This document shows, in pieces, positions 37,438-47,117 of a DNA stretch of 64,000 nucleotides; position 1 is the stretch's first letter; each line of letters opens with the position of its first letter. Location: contig NZ_RCWA01000015.1 in the NCBI RefSeq assembly GCF_018448905.1, positions 45,068-109,067 of the forward strand, given 5' to 3'. Made by a program: the position numbers and the translations under genes. The notes beneath the pieces were generated by a model, which searched no databases, was not told the DNA's origin, and was given only the letters and a program-made list of their open reading frames with translations. This DNA comes from Photorhabdus heterorhabditis (GTDB lineage Bacteria; Pseudomonadota; Gammaproteobacteria; Enterobacterales; Enterobacteriaceae).

Positions 37438-37460
37438 AAAAGGCGGGAAACCGCCTTTTT
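37438..37460 (+). terminator. Terminator between secA and mutT
   Basis: AAAAGGCGG, GAAA-type loop, CCGCCTTTTT, starting five bases after the secA stop. Confidence 0.85.
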
Positions 37461-37548
37461 ACTGTCAGCCTTAATCTACCTCCTTTGGAAACGATATTTG
37501 ACTATTGGTTGTTTAAGCAGCCAAAAAATAGATGAAGATAATAGTGAT

Positions 37549-37941
37549 ATGGAAAAGAAACACCTGCATATAGCTGCTGGAATTATTAGAAACTCACAAT
37601 ATGAAATTTTTATTACTCAGCGTCATGCTGATACTCATATGGGGGGATTCTGGGAGTTTCCTGGTGGGAAGGTCGAAAAAGGGGAAACACCTGAACAGGC
37701 TTTGGTTCGTGAACTACAGGAAGAAATCGGTATTACTGTTACTCATTATGAGTTGGTAAAAACGGTTGAACATGATTTTCCTGATAGACTAATTACCCTT
37801 TATTTTTTCTTGGTAGGTGAATGGGAAAATGAGCCTTTTGGCAAAGAGGGTCAGCTTTCTCGGTGGGTATTACAGAAAGATTTAATTGCAGATGAATTCC
37901 CACCTGCTAATCGCAGCATTGTCGCATTATTGACTACTTGA
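37549..37941 (+). CDS. mutT: 8-oxo-dGTP diphosphatase MutT
   Basis: Cleans 8-oxo-dGTP from the nucleotide pool. The Nudix box GGKVEKGETPEQALVRELQEEIGI is complete. The ATG at 37549 gives MEKKHLHIAAGIIRN and 130 residues (E. coli 129); the open frame further upstream runs through the secA terminator and is not coding. Confidence 0.97.
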   Translation: MEKKHLHIAAGIIRNSQYEIFITQRHADTHMGGFWEFPGGKVEKGETPEQALVRELQEEIGITVTHYELVKTVEHDFPDRLITLYFFLVGEWENEPFGKEGQLSRWVLQKDLIADEFPPANRSIVALLTT

Positions 37942-37946
37942 ATTGT

Positions 37947-37982
37947 TAATAGCCGCATTAATAATGAATAACGCGGCTATTT
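37947..37982. terminator. Bidirectional terminator between mutT and yacG
   Basis: AATAGCCGC and GCGGCTATT form a 9-bp stem between two convergent genes, with A and T tracts nearby. Confidence 0.7.
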
Positions 37983-37983
37983 A

Positions 37984-38181
37984 TTATTGCTCAGGTTGTT
38001 CACTCCAATCGTCGCTATCGGAGTCTTCACTTTGGCTTGATATCCGTTTTTCTTCATTTGCCCACTCGCCTAAGTCAATCAACTGACAGCGTTTACTGCA
38101 AAATGGTCGGTATGGGCTTATTTCTCCCCAAACCACACTTTTACCACATATTGGACATTCAATGGTTAATAACTCAGACAT
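37984..38181 (-). CDS. yacG: DNA gyrase inhibitor YacG
   Basis: A 65-residue zinc protein with four cysteines (CPICGK ... [21 protein letters not shown]) that in E. coli binds GyrB and inhibits gyrase. The tail is acidic and Ser-rich. Lies downstream of zapD in the same direction, as in E. coli. Confidence 0.96.
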   Translation of the reverse strand: MSELLTIECPICGKSVVWGEISPYRPFCSKRCQLIDLGEWANEEKRISSQSEDSDSDDWSEQPEQ

Positions 38182-38211
38182 AATCTCTCTCCGGATAATG
38201 AGTTTGTAATC

Positions 38212-38967
38212 TTAGCAGCATGCCAGTTCAAATGGCAAATGAGCAGGTATAGAGCCTTTTTCACTATCCAGAGGTAAAAAACGGATAGCAAAGCGGGTCT
38301 TATGACCAGAGATTTGAGGGAACAATAAAGGTTTTAATGGTAACCGTAATCTTAGTAAATCTGAACCTTCTGCTGTATCTTGGTGAAAACCGTTTTTACT
38401 GACTTCTGAACGGAAGGTAGCAGACTGGCGTATTAGTTCTAAAATACTTTCCAGGGCTTGTTGGAGTGGCAACAAGCTATCAATCCAGAATGAAACCATT
38501 TTATCTCTTTCTGATTGTGGCAAGTGAAGCCATAGATGCAGGGTGGGTAGATCAAAACCACAGCAGCCGCTTGGAATGCTGAGGCGCTGGCGTACCATAC
38601 TAATGATTTTATCTTCTTTAAGGGATTGCCCTAGCCGTGGTGCTTTGCTTAGTGCAACAGCTCGTTCTTTTAATTTTAATCTGAAATTATTGACGATATT
38701 AATATCAACATCAGGTATCTCGGCCCATTGTTTTAATTTCGCTTGTTGGCGTTCTAATTCTTTTAATAGTTCTGAACGTACTTCACCTCGTTCTAAAACT
38801 TCAAGGAGTTCAGCAACAGTACGGAAAAAGGCAAGGCTACTTGCCAATGAGTTTAAATGGCGTTGACTGGTGAGCTGTTGCAGAGAAGATTCAATTCGCA
38901 ACCATGATCGCATTTTTTCATTCAATGGGTGTTCAAAAATAATTGTAGAAGTTGGGTCACTCATCAT
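38212..38967 (-). CDS. zapD: Cell division protein ZapD
   Basis: Cytoplasmic FtsZ-bundling protein that binds the FtsZ C-terminal tail. 251 residues (E. coli 247). [58 protein letters not shown] and the end LPFELACC are conserved. Two adjacent ATGs (38967 and 38964) are possible; both overlap the end of coaE. Confidence 0.96.
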   Translation of the reverse strand: MMSDPTSTIIFEHPLNEKMRSWLRIESSLQQLTSQRHLNSLASSLAFFRTVAELLEVLERGEVRSELLKELERQQAKLKQWAEIPDVDINIVNNFRLKLKERAVALSKAPRLGQSLKEDKIISMVRQRLSIPSGCCGFDLPTLHLWLHLPQSERDKMVSFWIDSLLPLQQALESILELIRQSATFRSEVSKNGFHQDTAEGSDLLRLRLPLKPLLFPQISGHKTRFAIRFLPLDSEKGSIPAHLPFELACC

Positions 38968-39580
38968 GATTATCCTGTCTGGCTGATCCAGCTAATCTTA
39001 AATATTGTTGATGTAGTTCGGCAACACGAGGAGCAATTGCCTGTACGTTATCATGATTTGAGATAATGTCATCGGCATAAGCCAGCCTCTCGCTACGGGA
39101 TACCTGTGCAGTCAAAATATTTTCAACCTGTTGGTTGCTAATACCATCACGAGTGGCTACTCGGTTGATTTGTAATTCAGGTGAAACGTCAACGACTAGA
39201 ATCCGATCTGCCAGATGTCCCAAATTATTTTCGACTAATAATGGAATAACCCAAATCACATAAGGTGCAGTTATCTGCTCTAATTGGCGTCTGGTTTCTT
39301 TATATATTAGAGGGTGAAGGAGTTGGTTAATCCATTGTTTTTCTTGTTGATTTGTGAAAATTTTCTGGCGTAACAGTGTTCGGTTCAGGCTACCATTTGG
39401 CGTTAGTATTTCATATCCAAAGTGTTCTTTGATGGCTTGTAACGCAGGAGTTCCAGGAGCTACGACTTCTCTGGCGATAATATCTGCATCAACAAGAGGA
39501 ACACCAAGAGCTGCAAAAGCATTGGCTATAGTGGTTTTACCGCTGCCAATCCCACCTGTGAGTGCAATAATATAAGTCAT
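38957..39580 (-). CDS. coaE: Dephospho-CoA kinase CoaE
   Basis: Last step of coenzyme A synthesis. P-loop [17 protein letters not shown] at the N-terminus, then [10 protein letters not shown] and LVVDVSPE. The ATG at 39580 ([10 protein letters not shown]) gives 207 residues (E. coli 206); the alternative five codons upstream is not supported by homology. In E. coli guaC lies between coaE and hofC; here only 91 bases separate the coding regions. Confidence 0.97.
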   Translation of the reverse strand: MTYIIALTGGIGSGKTTIANAFAALGVPLVDADIIAREVVAPGTPALQAIKEHFGYEILTPNGSLNRTLLRQKIFTNQQEKQWINQLLHPLIYKETRRQLEQITAPYVIWVIPLLVENNLGHLADRILVVDVSPELQINRVATRDGISNQQVENILTAQVSRSERLAYADDIISNHDNVQAIAPRVAELHQQYLRLAGSARQDNHDE

Positions 39581-39671
39581 CCTATCCCTTAACATTACTT
39601 GATAGTATTTTGGGATTGTAACCGAAAGGGAGGCAGATGACCTAGAGCAAAACTATGGAATTGTTTTTATT

Positions 39672-40871
39672 TCAAGTGAGTATTGTACCTAGCTGAAAGA
39701 TTGGCAAATACATTGCGAGTAATAGTATGCCAACAATAATAGCGATTATAACCATAAGTATTGGTTCCAGTAGCTGAGCCATATTCTCGGAAATTTCCAG
39801 GGCCTGTTGTTGATACCACTCGGCTAGATTCTCCAATAACAGTTCTAAATTGCCAGACTCTTCGCCAACACTGATGAATTGTTGGCACAGTGCAGGAAAA
39901 CAAGGTTGTTGTTTCAGTGCTTCGCTCATTGGTATTCCTTGATTAATTTGGGTTCGTAAGAATTTCGTTGCTTTCAAAAATACCGGATGATTTATTGATG
40001 CAATAGCACTGTCTAACCCGGCTGTGAGTGTCAGGCCAGCTTTTTGTGTCATAAATAGGATATGGAAAAGTTGCCCTAATTGTTGGCAGCTAATTAATTT
40101 CGCAATAATCGGTAAACGTAATATCAGATTTTTCTCACGGACAACCCATATTATGTGGCGTTGGCGTAACTGTAGATAAGATAGGAGTAGTACTATTAAT
40201 CCAATAGCACCATAGCCACCATATTGAATAAGCCAGTTGGAAGTTATTAATAAACTATGGGTCAGCAAAGGGAGTTGTGCATCAAATGAACGATAAATGT
40301 GTTCAAATTCAGGTAAGACAAAAATCAGCATTAATAAAATAATGATGCTGGCAACAACGGTAATAATCAGAGGATAACGCAATGCTTTGGCTATTTTTTT
40401 CTGTAACTTGTCTTGTTGTTCCTGTTGTTTAACCAATAATTGGCAGCAGTTCTCTAATTGCCCAGTTAACTCACCAATAGCAATGAGTTGATAAAATAGA
40501 GTTGGAAATAGAAGTGGGTAATTTTTTAATGAAGCGGAGAGTGATTCTCCGCAGGTAATGTTTTTGCTAATATCTGACAATACGCAATGCCATAATGGAT
40601 TAACACACTCTCGAATAAGAATATTCAGGCAATTGAGTAATGGCATTCCTGATGATAATAGTGTTGCCAATTGACGAATGAAATTTATCCGGTAGGCAAT
40701 TTGTTGATGGTGGTAAAATATCCATTTGTCACATTTTATATTATAAGGTTGCAATCCAACATGGATAAGCTGTTGGTATAAAGTTTTTCGGTTATCACAT
40801 AGTGATTTTCCTTTTGATATTTCACCTTTATTATTAATTGCTTGCCAATGATAAATATAATGGATTTTCAT
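39672..40871 (-). CDS. hofC: Type IV pilus assembly inner membrane protein (PilC/GspF family)
   Basis: 399 residues with two repeated GspF-type domains (about 65-185 and 265-390), three to four membrane spans and the motifs RQLATLLSSGMPLLNCL and AGLTLTAGLDSA. It forms the platform for the HofB ATPase. Its ATG overlaps the hofB stop, so the two are coupled. In E. coli these genes are cryptic or weakly expressed; function here is inferred from family. Confidence 0.93.
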   Translation of the reverse strand: MKIHYIYHWQAINNKGEISKGKSLCDNRKTLYQQLIHVGLQPYNIKCDKWIFYHHQQIAYRINFIRQLATLLSSGMPLLNCLNILIRECVNPLWHCVLSDISKNITCGESLSASLKNYPLLFPTLFYQLIAIGELTGQLENCCQLLVKQQEQQDKLQKKIAKALRYPLIITVVASIIILLMLIFVLPEFEHIYRSFDAQLPLLTHSLLITSNWLIQYGGYGAIGLIVLLLSYLQLRQRHIIWVVREKNLILRLPIIAKLISCQQLGQLFHILFMTQKAGLTLTAGLDSAIASINHPVFLKATKFLRTQINQGIPMSEALKQQPCFPALCQQFISVGEESGNLELLLENLAEWYQQQALEISENMAQLLEPILMVIIAIIVGILLLAMYLPIFQLGTILT

Positions 40872-42316
40872 TATTCTTCTTGTCCTGTAACTTGATAAAT
40901 TTCTTCCAGTGTAGTGATTCCTTGTTCTACTAATAGAATGCCGGATGAAAATAAGGTCTCTTTTCTTTGAGAAATAATAATTCTTTGTAAATCTTGAGGA
41001 GCTTGCTGTGATAATACTTGCTGGAGTTCATGTGTTATTTCCAAAAAATCATAAATAGCAGTTCGGCCATAATAACCAGAGAAACAATGCTTGCAACCAA
41101 CTGCTAGCCATTGCCTGATAAATACAGAATTACTTCCAATATTAATCACTGTTTCATCCGTTTGCTGATTACGGCAATGAGGGCATAATTTCCTGACAAG
41201 TCGTTGGGCGATAATTAATTTGATACAAGACGCAGACATATAACCTGAAATACCCAGATTTTGTAGGCGAGATAATGTATCTACAGTTGAATTGGTGTGC
41301 AGTGTAGAAAGAACCAGATGACCCGTTTGTGCTGCTTTTACTGAGATTTCGGCTGTTTCACTATCACGTATTTCTCCTACCATAATAACATCTGGATCTT
41401 GTCGTAATAATGCTCGTAATACTTTGGCAAAATTGAGATCAATTTTACTGTTAATTTGTGTCTGATTAATACCATTGAGCGGGATTTCAACAGGGTCTTC
41501 TACACTGCAAATATTCTTTTTATTCTGATTCAGATATTGTAAACAGCTATATAAAGTTACGGTTTTTCCGCTACCTGTTGGGCCTGTCACTAAAATCATC
41601 CCTTGTGGTAATGCTAATTTTTGTCGTAGTTGATTTAATAACTGATCAGGGATACCTAACTGATCCAGTGACAGTTGCCGCATTGTATTTAATATTCTGA
41701 GTACAACTTTTTCTCCGTGTATTGTTGGTAAGGTGGCCATACGGATAGCATAGTTATGTTGTGCGTCATACCAATCAAATTGTCCATCTTGAGGTAAGCG
41801 TTTTTCGGCAATATTCAATTTCGCCATGATCTTAAGGCGTGCGGCAATGCTGGCATTCATTTGAGGAGATGGAGATGATAAGAGGTGTAATGCTCCATCA
41901 ACTCGGATACGAATACGATAACCTTGTTGAAATGGTTCAAAATGAATATCAGATGCACGCCGTTGAATTGCAGTTAATAAAGTTTGATTAATAAGCTGAA
42001 TGACTGGTACATCATTTTCATCTGCATTAATATCAGTCGTAGGTGGTAATAAAGGTGATTCTTCCTCTGGTAAATGACTTAGCGAAATGTTTTGGTGTAA
42101 TATTGATTCAATTCGTGCCAGCGGCCAAATTTCTACATTAACGATACGCCCGGAAATAAAGCGTAATGCCGCTAATAGATCATCATTGGGTAATTCACTG
42201 CTTGCAATTGTTATCGTATTATCTTCTTTTTTTATCACAACAGATTGATGTCGCTGACAAATATCATGAATTTCTCTTTCCATCAATGTGTTTTCTGCTG
42301 CTGAAAGTGGATTCAT
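40871..42316 (-). CDS. hofB: Type IV pilus assembly ATPase (PilB/GspE family)
   Basis: Hexameric secretion ATPase. Walker A GPTGSGKTVTLYS, the Asp box (SVEDPVEI), Walker B DPDVIMVGEIRDSETAEI, the His box and a Cys4 zinc motif (CPHC...CKHC) are all present. 481 residues (E. coli HofB 461). I chose the ATG at 42316, preceded by AGGA; the frame also allows a TTG six codons upstream. A palindromic repeat lies between it and ppdD. Confidence 0.94.
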   Translation of the reverse strand: MNPLSAAENTLMEREIHDICQRHQSVVIKKEDNTITIASSELPNDDLLAALRFISGRIVNVEIWPLARIESILHQNISLSHLPEEESPLLPPTTDINADENDVPVIQLINQTLLTAIQRRASDIHFEPFQQGYRIRIRVDGALHLLSSPSPQMNASIAARLKIMAKLNIAEKRLPQDGQFDWYDAQHNYAIRMATLPTIHGEKVVLRILNTMRQLSLDQLGIPDQLLNQLRQKLALPQGMILVTGPTGSGKTVTLYSCLQYLNQNKKNICSVEDPVEIPLNGINQTQINSKIDLNFAKVLRALLRQDPDVIMVGEIRDSETAEISVKAAQTGHLVLSTLHTNSTVDTLSRLQNLGISGYMSASCIKLIIAQRLVRKLCPHCRNQQTDETVINIGSNSVFIRQWLAVGCKHCFSGYYGRTAIYDFLEITHELQQVLSQQAPQDLQRIIISQRKETLFSSGILLVEQGITTLEEIYQVTGQEE

Positions 42317-42374
42317 TATTTTTTCCTGAGTCAATATATATTTATAAGGACGATAAATTAACTGTCTATTCTAT

Positions 42375-42501
42375 TATACCCGTTATCTTTTAAGTTGTTT
42401 CTTTGTTGGCTGCACTCACTCACCCCGGTCACAGAGTTATCTATGCTCCCGGGGATTCGCTCCCTTGCCGTCGCGATCCATCTTGAAATTCATTGGGTAT
42501 A
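42375..42501 (+). repeat. Palindromic repeat, full copy (127 bp)
   Basis: Starts TATACCC and ends GGGTATA. It is nearly identical to the copy at 44601-44727 (opposite orientation), with about ten differences by eye, and carries the GC-rich centre CACCCCGGTCACA...GCTCCCGGGGATTCGC. It sits between ppdD and hofB, within the pilus operon. Confidence 0.9.
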
Positions 42502-42514
42502 CATCTATTTGGCT

Positions 42515-42940
42515 CTAGAATTTGAATATTTCCTGACAACGATTCTTTAATGATTTACTTGCAGATTCGCATTTATAAATCCATTTAATTGTATCTGTCT
42601 GTGGATTTTTCATTGGAATCAATATAACGTTAAGATCTTTAAGGCTCTGTTGTCCATTAATAGTAATTTCTCCCTCTTTAACTGAAATATTTCCAATATA
42701 TCTGCTATTGTGACTATTAGGAATTGAAGTTGCTCCTGAATTACAGCCTTTAAAATCTTCAGTTTCAAAACTGCAAAGCTCTATACTTGATTTATAAGGT
42801 ACAATAGCTTGTAACATATCTGTTAAAGCTGCTTTTTGAATATATCCCTGGTAACTGGGAATGCCAATGGCACTTAAGATGGAAATGATAGCAATAGCAA
42901 CCATGATCTCCATTAAAGTAAATCCTTGTTGTTGTCTCAT
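42515..42940 (-). CDS. ppdD: Type IV major prepilin PpdD
   Basis: 141 residues starting MRQQQGFTLMEIMVAIAIISILSAIGIPSYQGY. The class III signal is cleaved after Gly6 by prepilin peptidase, the mature protein starts with Phe, Glu5 of the mature protein is present and the hydrophobic helix follows. Two C-terminal cysteines (YKCESA...NRCQEIFKF) can form the usual disulfide loop. The longer frame upstream is not coding. E. coli PpdD has 146 residues. Confidence 0.95.
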   Translation of the reverse strand: MRQQQGFTLMEIMVAIAIISILSAIGIPSYQGYIQKAALTDMLQAIVPYKSSIELCSFETEDFKGCNSGATSIPNSHNSRYIGNISVKEGEITINGQQSLKDLNVILIPMKNPQTDTIKWIYKCESASKSLKNRCQEIFKF

Positions 42941-43141
42941 ATTTTTCCTCCGTATTGTGGTATTGCGATATAGAGAATGAAGGAAAGAGAAAAAAATGAA
43001 ACAAGATGTATGAAGGTTATGGAATTGACTCGAAAAAAGATTTCTTAATTGCAAGGTTTGCAAAAATATTTACGGTGGTGTTCGCAAATTTTCTAGCTAC
43101 CCATTGCTAATTTACACCACCATCAATATCATTATTGTTAA

Positions 43142-44080
<939 letters not shown>

Positions 44081-44143
44081 CTACCTTGTTGTGCAGTGAA
44101 CGACTACTATCTTGGTTTTGTCATCAGATTTAAGGATGACAAA

Positions 44144-44838
44144 ATGCGGTTATATAAGGGTTGGACTGATAGAGTTAGAAAGATTCTTTCACCTCATCGT
44201 GATTTGCGTCTTCGAGGTGAGCTACCATTACTGCTCGTTATTCATAAATGAGTTCACTTCAAGGGAAGTTTGATAGCCTTTACATTGAGCAGCTCTGTAC
44301 TGGGACATGGAACGTAGAAGATGACGTTTTTTTCAAGGAAGTGGCAGGGTTGAGAGTTTCTGCTTATTGTTGTTACCCTATCCGTTGTGATAGTGAAATT
44401 GTCTGGCATATTCCATTTAATAGGCGGTCATGGCATGCTGACATGTCCTGCTATATAGGGTGGGGAAAAGGATGGGAAAAGTGCAATGATTTCTCCATGG
44501 GGTAGAACTGGAGGGGGCATATATTTAGTCACTTACCTGATACATATGAACCTTGTTGTGCTGACACAATGGATTATGCAGGCGTATTCGGATATGGATA
44601 TATACCCAATGGATTTCAAGATGTATCGCGACGGCAAGGGAGCGAATCCCCGGGAGCATAGCCAACTATGTGACCGGGGTGAGTGAGTGCAGCCAACAAA
44701 GAGACAACTTGAAAGATGACGGGTATAAAAGAGCATATCACTGGCCGCCATGATATTGCTTCGGGAAGAAAGACAGATCCAGAACCTTATTTCGATTGGA
44801 CACATTATCAGCAATTGTTGCAGGAGCAGAAAGAATGA
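44144..44838 (+). pseudogene. ampD: Decayed ampD (anhydro-muropeptide amidase) with repeat insertion
   Basis: Pieces of AmpD occur in order but in different frames. MRLYKGWTDRVRKIL...GELPLLLVIHK stops at a TGA (44249); one missing base would join it to SSLQGKFDSLYIEQLCTGTW...AGLRVSAYCC...IVWHIPFNRRSWHADMS...KCNDFSMG, which ends at TAG (44503). ELEG continues in another frame, then LVVLTQWIMQAYSDMDI, then the 127-bp repeat at 44601, then HITGRHDIASGRKTDPEPYFDW to a TGA overlapping the ampE start. The Zn-ligand region GHCDI reads GRHDI. AmpD recycles anhydro-muropeptides, and its loss is known to derepress AmpR-controlled ampC where those genes exist. Several independent lesions make a sequencing error unlikely. 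Confidence 0.85.
44601..44727 (-). repeat. Palindromic repeat, full copy (127 bp) inside ampD
   Basis: The same element as at 42375-42501 in the opposite orientation, bounded by TATACCC and GGGTATA. Removing 125 bases, so that one TA is kept, rejoins the ampD remnant in frame (SDMDI then KEHITG), which suggests insertion at a TA with target duplication. Confidence 0.88.
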
Positions 44839-45689
44839 CCCTCTTTATACTGTTGTTAGTGCTGGCGTGGGAAAGGTTATTTAAATTAGGTGACCATTGG
44901 CAATTGGATCACCGTCTTGAACCAATTTTTACCAACATAAAGTCTTTTTCATTATGGAAAAGCTTATTGATGACATTAGCTGTGATGCTGCTTACATGGC
45001 TATTCATTGTAATACTTGATGATTTTATGTTTGGAATTCTTGAACTGATTTTATGGGTGTTCATTTGTTTGCTGTGTATAGGTGCGGGGCGTTTACGGCT
45101 TGATTATCGTGAATATTTTCGTGCTGTTCATCAGGATGACAGAGAGCAACGAAGAGAATATCTTGCTCGTCTTGTCGTCATTCATGGTTTGCCCTCTGAT
45201 GCTAGTAAAGAAAATAAATTGCGAGAGATGCAGAATGCTCTTCTATGGATAAATTTTCGCTATTACTTGGCACCGATTTTTTGGTTAATCGTTGCCGGTA
45301 AATTAGGGCCGGTTGCTTTGATGGGATATTGTTTCTTAAGAGCTTATCAAGGCTGGTTAGCACAATATGGTACGCCAATTCAGCGTGCACAGTCTGGCGT
45401 TGATAGCCTGTTGCACTGGTTGGACTGGATTCCGGCTCGGTTGGCAGGAGTTGCTTATGCTTTGTTAGGGCATGGTGAGCGAGCTTTACCCGCGTGGGTT
45501 GCTTCTCTTAGTGATTTGAGAACTACGCAATATAAAGTAGTGTGTCAGCTTGCGCAGTTTTCATTAAGCCGTGAACCACATCTTGATTCAATTCAAACAC
45601 CTGTTGCAGCGGTGATACTGGCGAAAAAGGTGACTTTTTCTATCATTGTAGTTGTTGCCTTACTGACAATTTATGGGGCGTTGGTTTGA
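44835..45689 (+). CDS. ampE: Regulatory membrane protein AmpE
   Basis: 284 residues, the same as E. coli AmpE, starting MTLFILLLVLAWERLFKLGDHWQLDHRLEP and ending FSIIVVVALLTIYGALV. Several membrane spans and an internal cytoplasmic loop are visible. LREMQNALLWINFRYYLAPIFWLIVAGKLGPVALMGYCFLRAYQGWLAQY is highly conserved. Its exact role (beta-lactamase signalling or membrane sensor) is unsettled. It is intact although ampD is broken; its ATG overlaps the ampD remnant stop. Confidence 0.95.
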   Translation: MTLFILLLVLAWERLFKLGDHWQLDHRLEPIFTNIKSFSLWKSLLMTLAVMLLTWLFIVILDDFMFGILELILWVFICLLCIGAGRLRLDYREYFRAVHQDDREQRREYLARLVVIHGLPSDASKENKLREMQNALLWINFRYYLAPIFWLIVAGKLGPVALMGYCFLRAYQGWLAQYGTPIQRAQSGVDSLLHWLDWIPARLAGVAYALLGHGERALPAWVASLSDLRTTQYKVVCQLAQFSLSREPHLDSIQTPVAAVILAKKVTFSIIVVVALLTIYGALV

Positions 45690-45781
45690 GTCGTTGGCTT
45701 AATGACTCTGACCAATTTGGGTTTTATTTATCCCGTGTATGGAATTGTTTGACTTACCTTTAGCTATTAGAGCCGGTTTAT

Positions 45782-45801
45782 GCAGCGCCGACTGGCGCTG
45801 C
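45782..45801. terminator. GC-rich hairpin between ampE and the fimbrial operon
   Basis: GCAGCGCC, GACT, GGCGCTGC forms a perfect 8-bp stem in the gap between convergent ampE and the fimbrial adhesin. No clean T run follows in either direction, so the efficiency as a terminator is uncertain. Confidence 0.5.
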
Positions 45802-45818
45802 AACAATCGCCGCAACAA

Positions 45819-46970
45819 CTAAGCAGATGGTTGAACATCAGACCACACGGAAATAACCGCGACGGCTCTGGCTAGCCCTCCGGCGCCGTCAGTCTTCAAC
45901 AGAACCGGTACCACAGACACTTGCGTTGATGCCGTATAGTTATCGTTCCCTTGTTTAAGGTATCTTGAGTTCTCTCCTTCACCTCGGTGGCCGGTACTGA
46001 GTGATAAGGGTTTGTTGGCCGCATCAGTAAACATGAAGGCGACATCCTCTATTGAAGAGGCTAGGGCATTCGGTTTCCCCGGCACAAATGGCCCATCGAT
46101 CCGGTAGAGTAAGTGTGAATTTTGAAATACATCATCATCGCCGGAACAGGTGCTGCTTATCCCTATTTGTCTCGCTGATTCCAGTGTATCTCCCACCTGT
46201 TTACCTGCTCTTTTCACTGTTCCCCAATCCACCGATGACGGGGTAAGGACAACGGCACAGGTGGACGGTTTTTTAACGGATGAAAGGATGACTGTGGTCC
46301 ACAGGGGGTTCAGCATGCCGTTAGAACCCGATATTGCCGCTGGAACCCAACTGATCGAGCCTACTGACAAATGACTTCCCCCCGGTTTCGCATTGAAATT
46401 GCCGTCACTGTCCGGGTAAATTGCCCCGGTTACCGAGCGGACACTGATATCAACCAGACCGTTGGCATCCGGGACGCAGGGAATGTTAACGCTGGTATTC
46501 CCTTTGACCAGACTGGTTGATTGATAGGTATTGGGTGAACCATGCGTCTGGCAAGAGAGTGAAGATTGCCCAATATCAACCATAAAGTCACCAGCCTTTC
46601 CTACCCGGACGCTACTCGGTGACGACGAAGAGATCGATGAGCCTGTTCCCGATCCCACGGTGTAAGTCATCAGCTGCGTCCCGGCGGGGACGCGGCAGGT
46701 TGTCGACCAATCAAGAGGGCCACTGGTGGTATAACCCACTATTTCATCCCGTGAATAATCACGCTTATCTTTGTTGTTCGGCATCATGGCATAGCCGGTT
46801 ACGGTAACATTGCTAACTTTATTCACCAGTTCAGTCTCGCAGTTCTGATAAATTTCTGCCGCTTGGAGTGGTAATGCGGTCAATAAAAAGAACAGTGACG
46901 CCCCCAGCCCCATGATGGTTGGGATGGGGTTTGCTGCATGACTGCCCCACAAACGTTCAGTGTCTAACAT
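45819..46970 (-). CDS. Fimbrial tip adhesin (two-domain)
   Basis: 383 residues. A signal peptide (GLGASLFFLLTALPLQAAEI, cleaved near 38) is preceded by an unusually long hydrophilic head; a start at the second Met (about residue 20) is possible. The N-terminal region (to about 245) has several cysteines and no match I recognise, as expected for a receptor-binding domain. The C-terminal part (STCAVVLTPSSVDWGTVKRAGKQVGD...ISSTCSG...VSVVPVLL) has the Cys spacing and beta pattern of a pilin domain. It is the last gene of the operon after the usher, the usual place for the adhesin. Receptor unknown. Confidence 0.75.
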   Translation of the reverse strand: MLDTERLWGSHAANPIPTIMGLGASLFFLLTALPLQAAEIYQNCETELVNKVSNVTVTGYAMMPNNKDKRDYSRDEIVGYTTSGPLDWSTTCRVPAGTQLMTYTVGSGTGSSISSSSPSSVRVGKAGDFMVDIGQSSLSCQTHGSPNTYQSTSLVKGNTSVNIPCVPDANGLVDISVRSVTGAIYPDSDGNFNAKPGGSHLSVGSISWVPAAISGSNGMLNPLWTTVILSSVKKPSTCAVVLTPSSVDWGTVKRAGKQVGDTLESARQIGISSTCSGDDDVFQNSHLLYRIDGPFVPGKPNALASSIEDVAFMFTDAANKPLSLSTGHRGEGENSRYLKQGNDNYTASTQVSVVPVLLKTDGAGGLARAVAVISVWSDVQPSA

Positions 46971-47073
46971 CCTTCTCTCTCCAAATTACTTATCTGTTTA
47001 CATTGCTCTTTCGCTGCCGGGGCTAACCTCGCTTTTGGTGGTGTCCCGGACGTAAAAGCGATACCGGTGATAT

Positions 47074-47109
47074 CTCATATGGGCACCCCGGTTAGGCTGC
47101 CCATATGAG
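47074..47109 (-). promoter_or_regulatory. Intercistronic hairpin between usher and adhesin
   Basis: CTCATATGGGCA and TGCCCATATGAG form a perfect 12-bp stem with a 12-base loop, nine bases past the usher stop. There is no T run, so it may protect the upstream mRNA or damp expression of the adhesin rather than terminate fully. Confidence 0.6.
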
Positions 47110-47117
47110 GGTCACGC

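Noticed and set aside
37411-37548. An N-terminal extension of mutT
   Set aside because: It overlaps the end of secA and the secA terminator; MutT homology begins at 37549.
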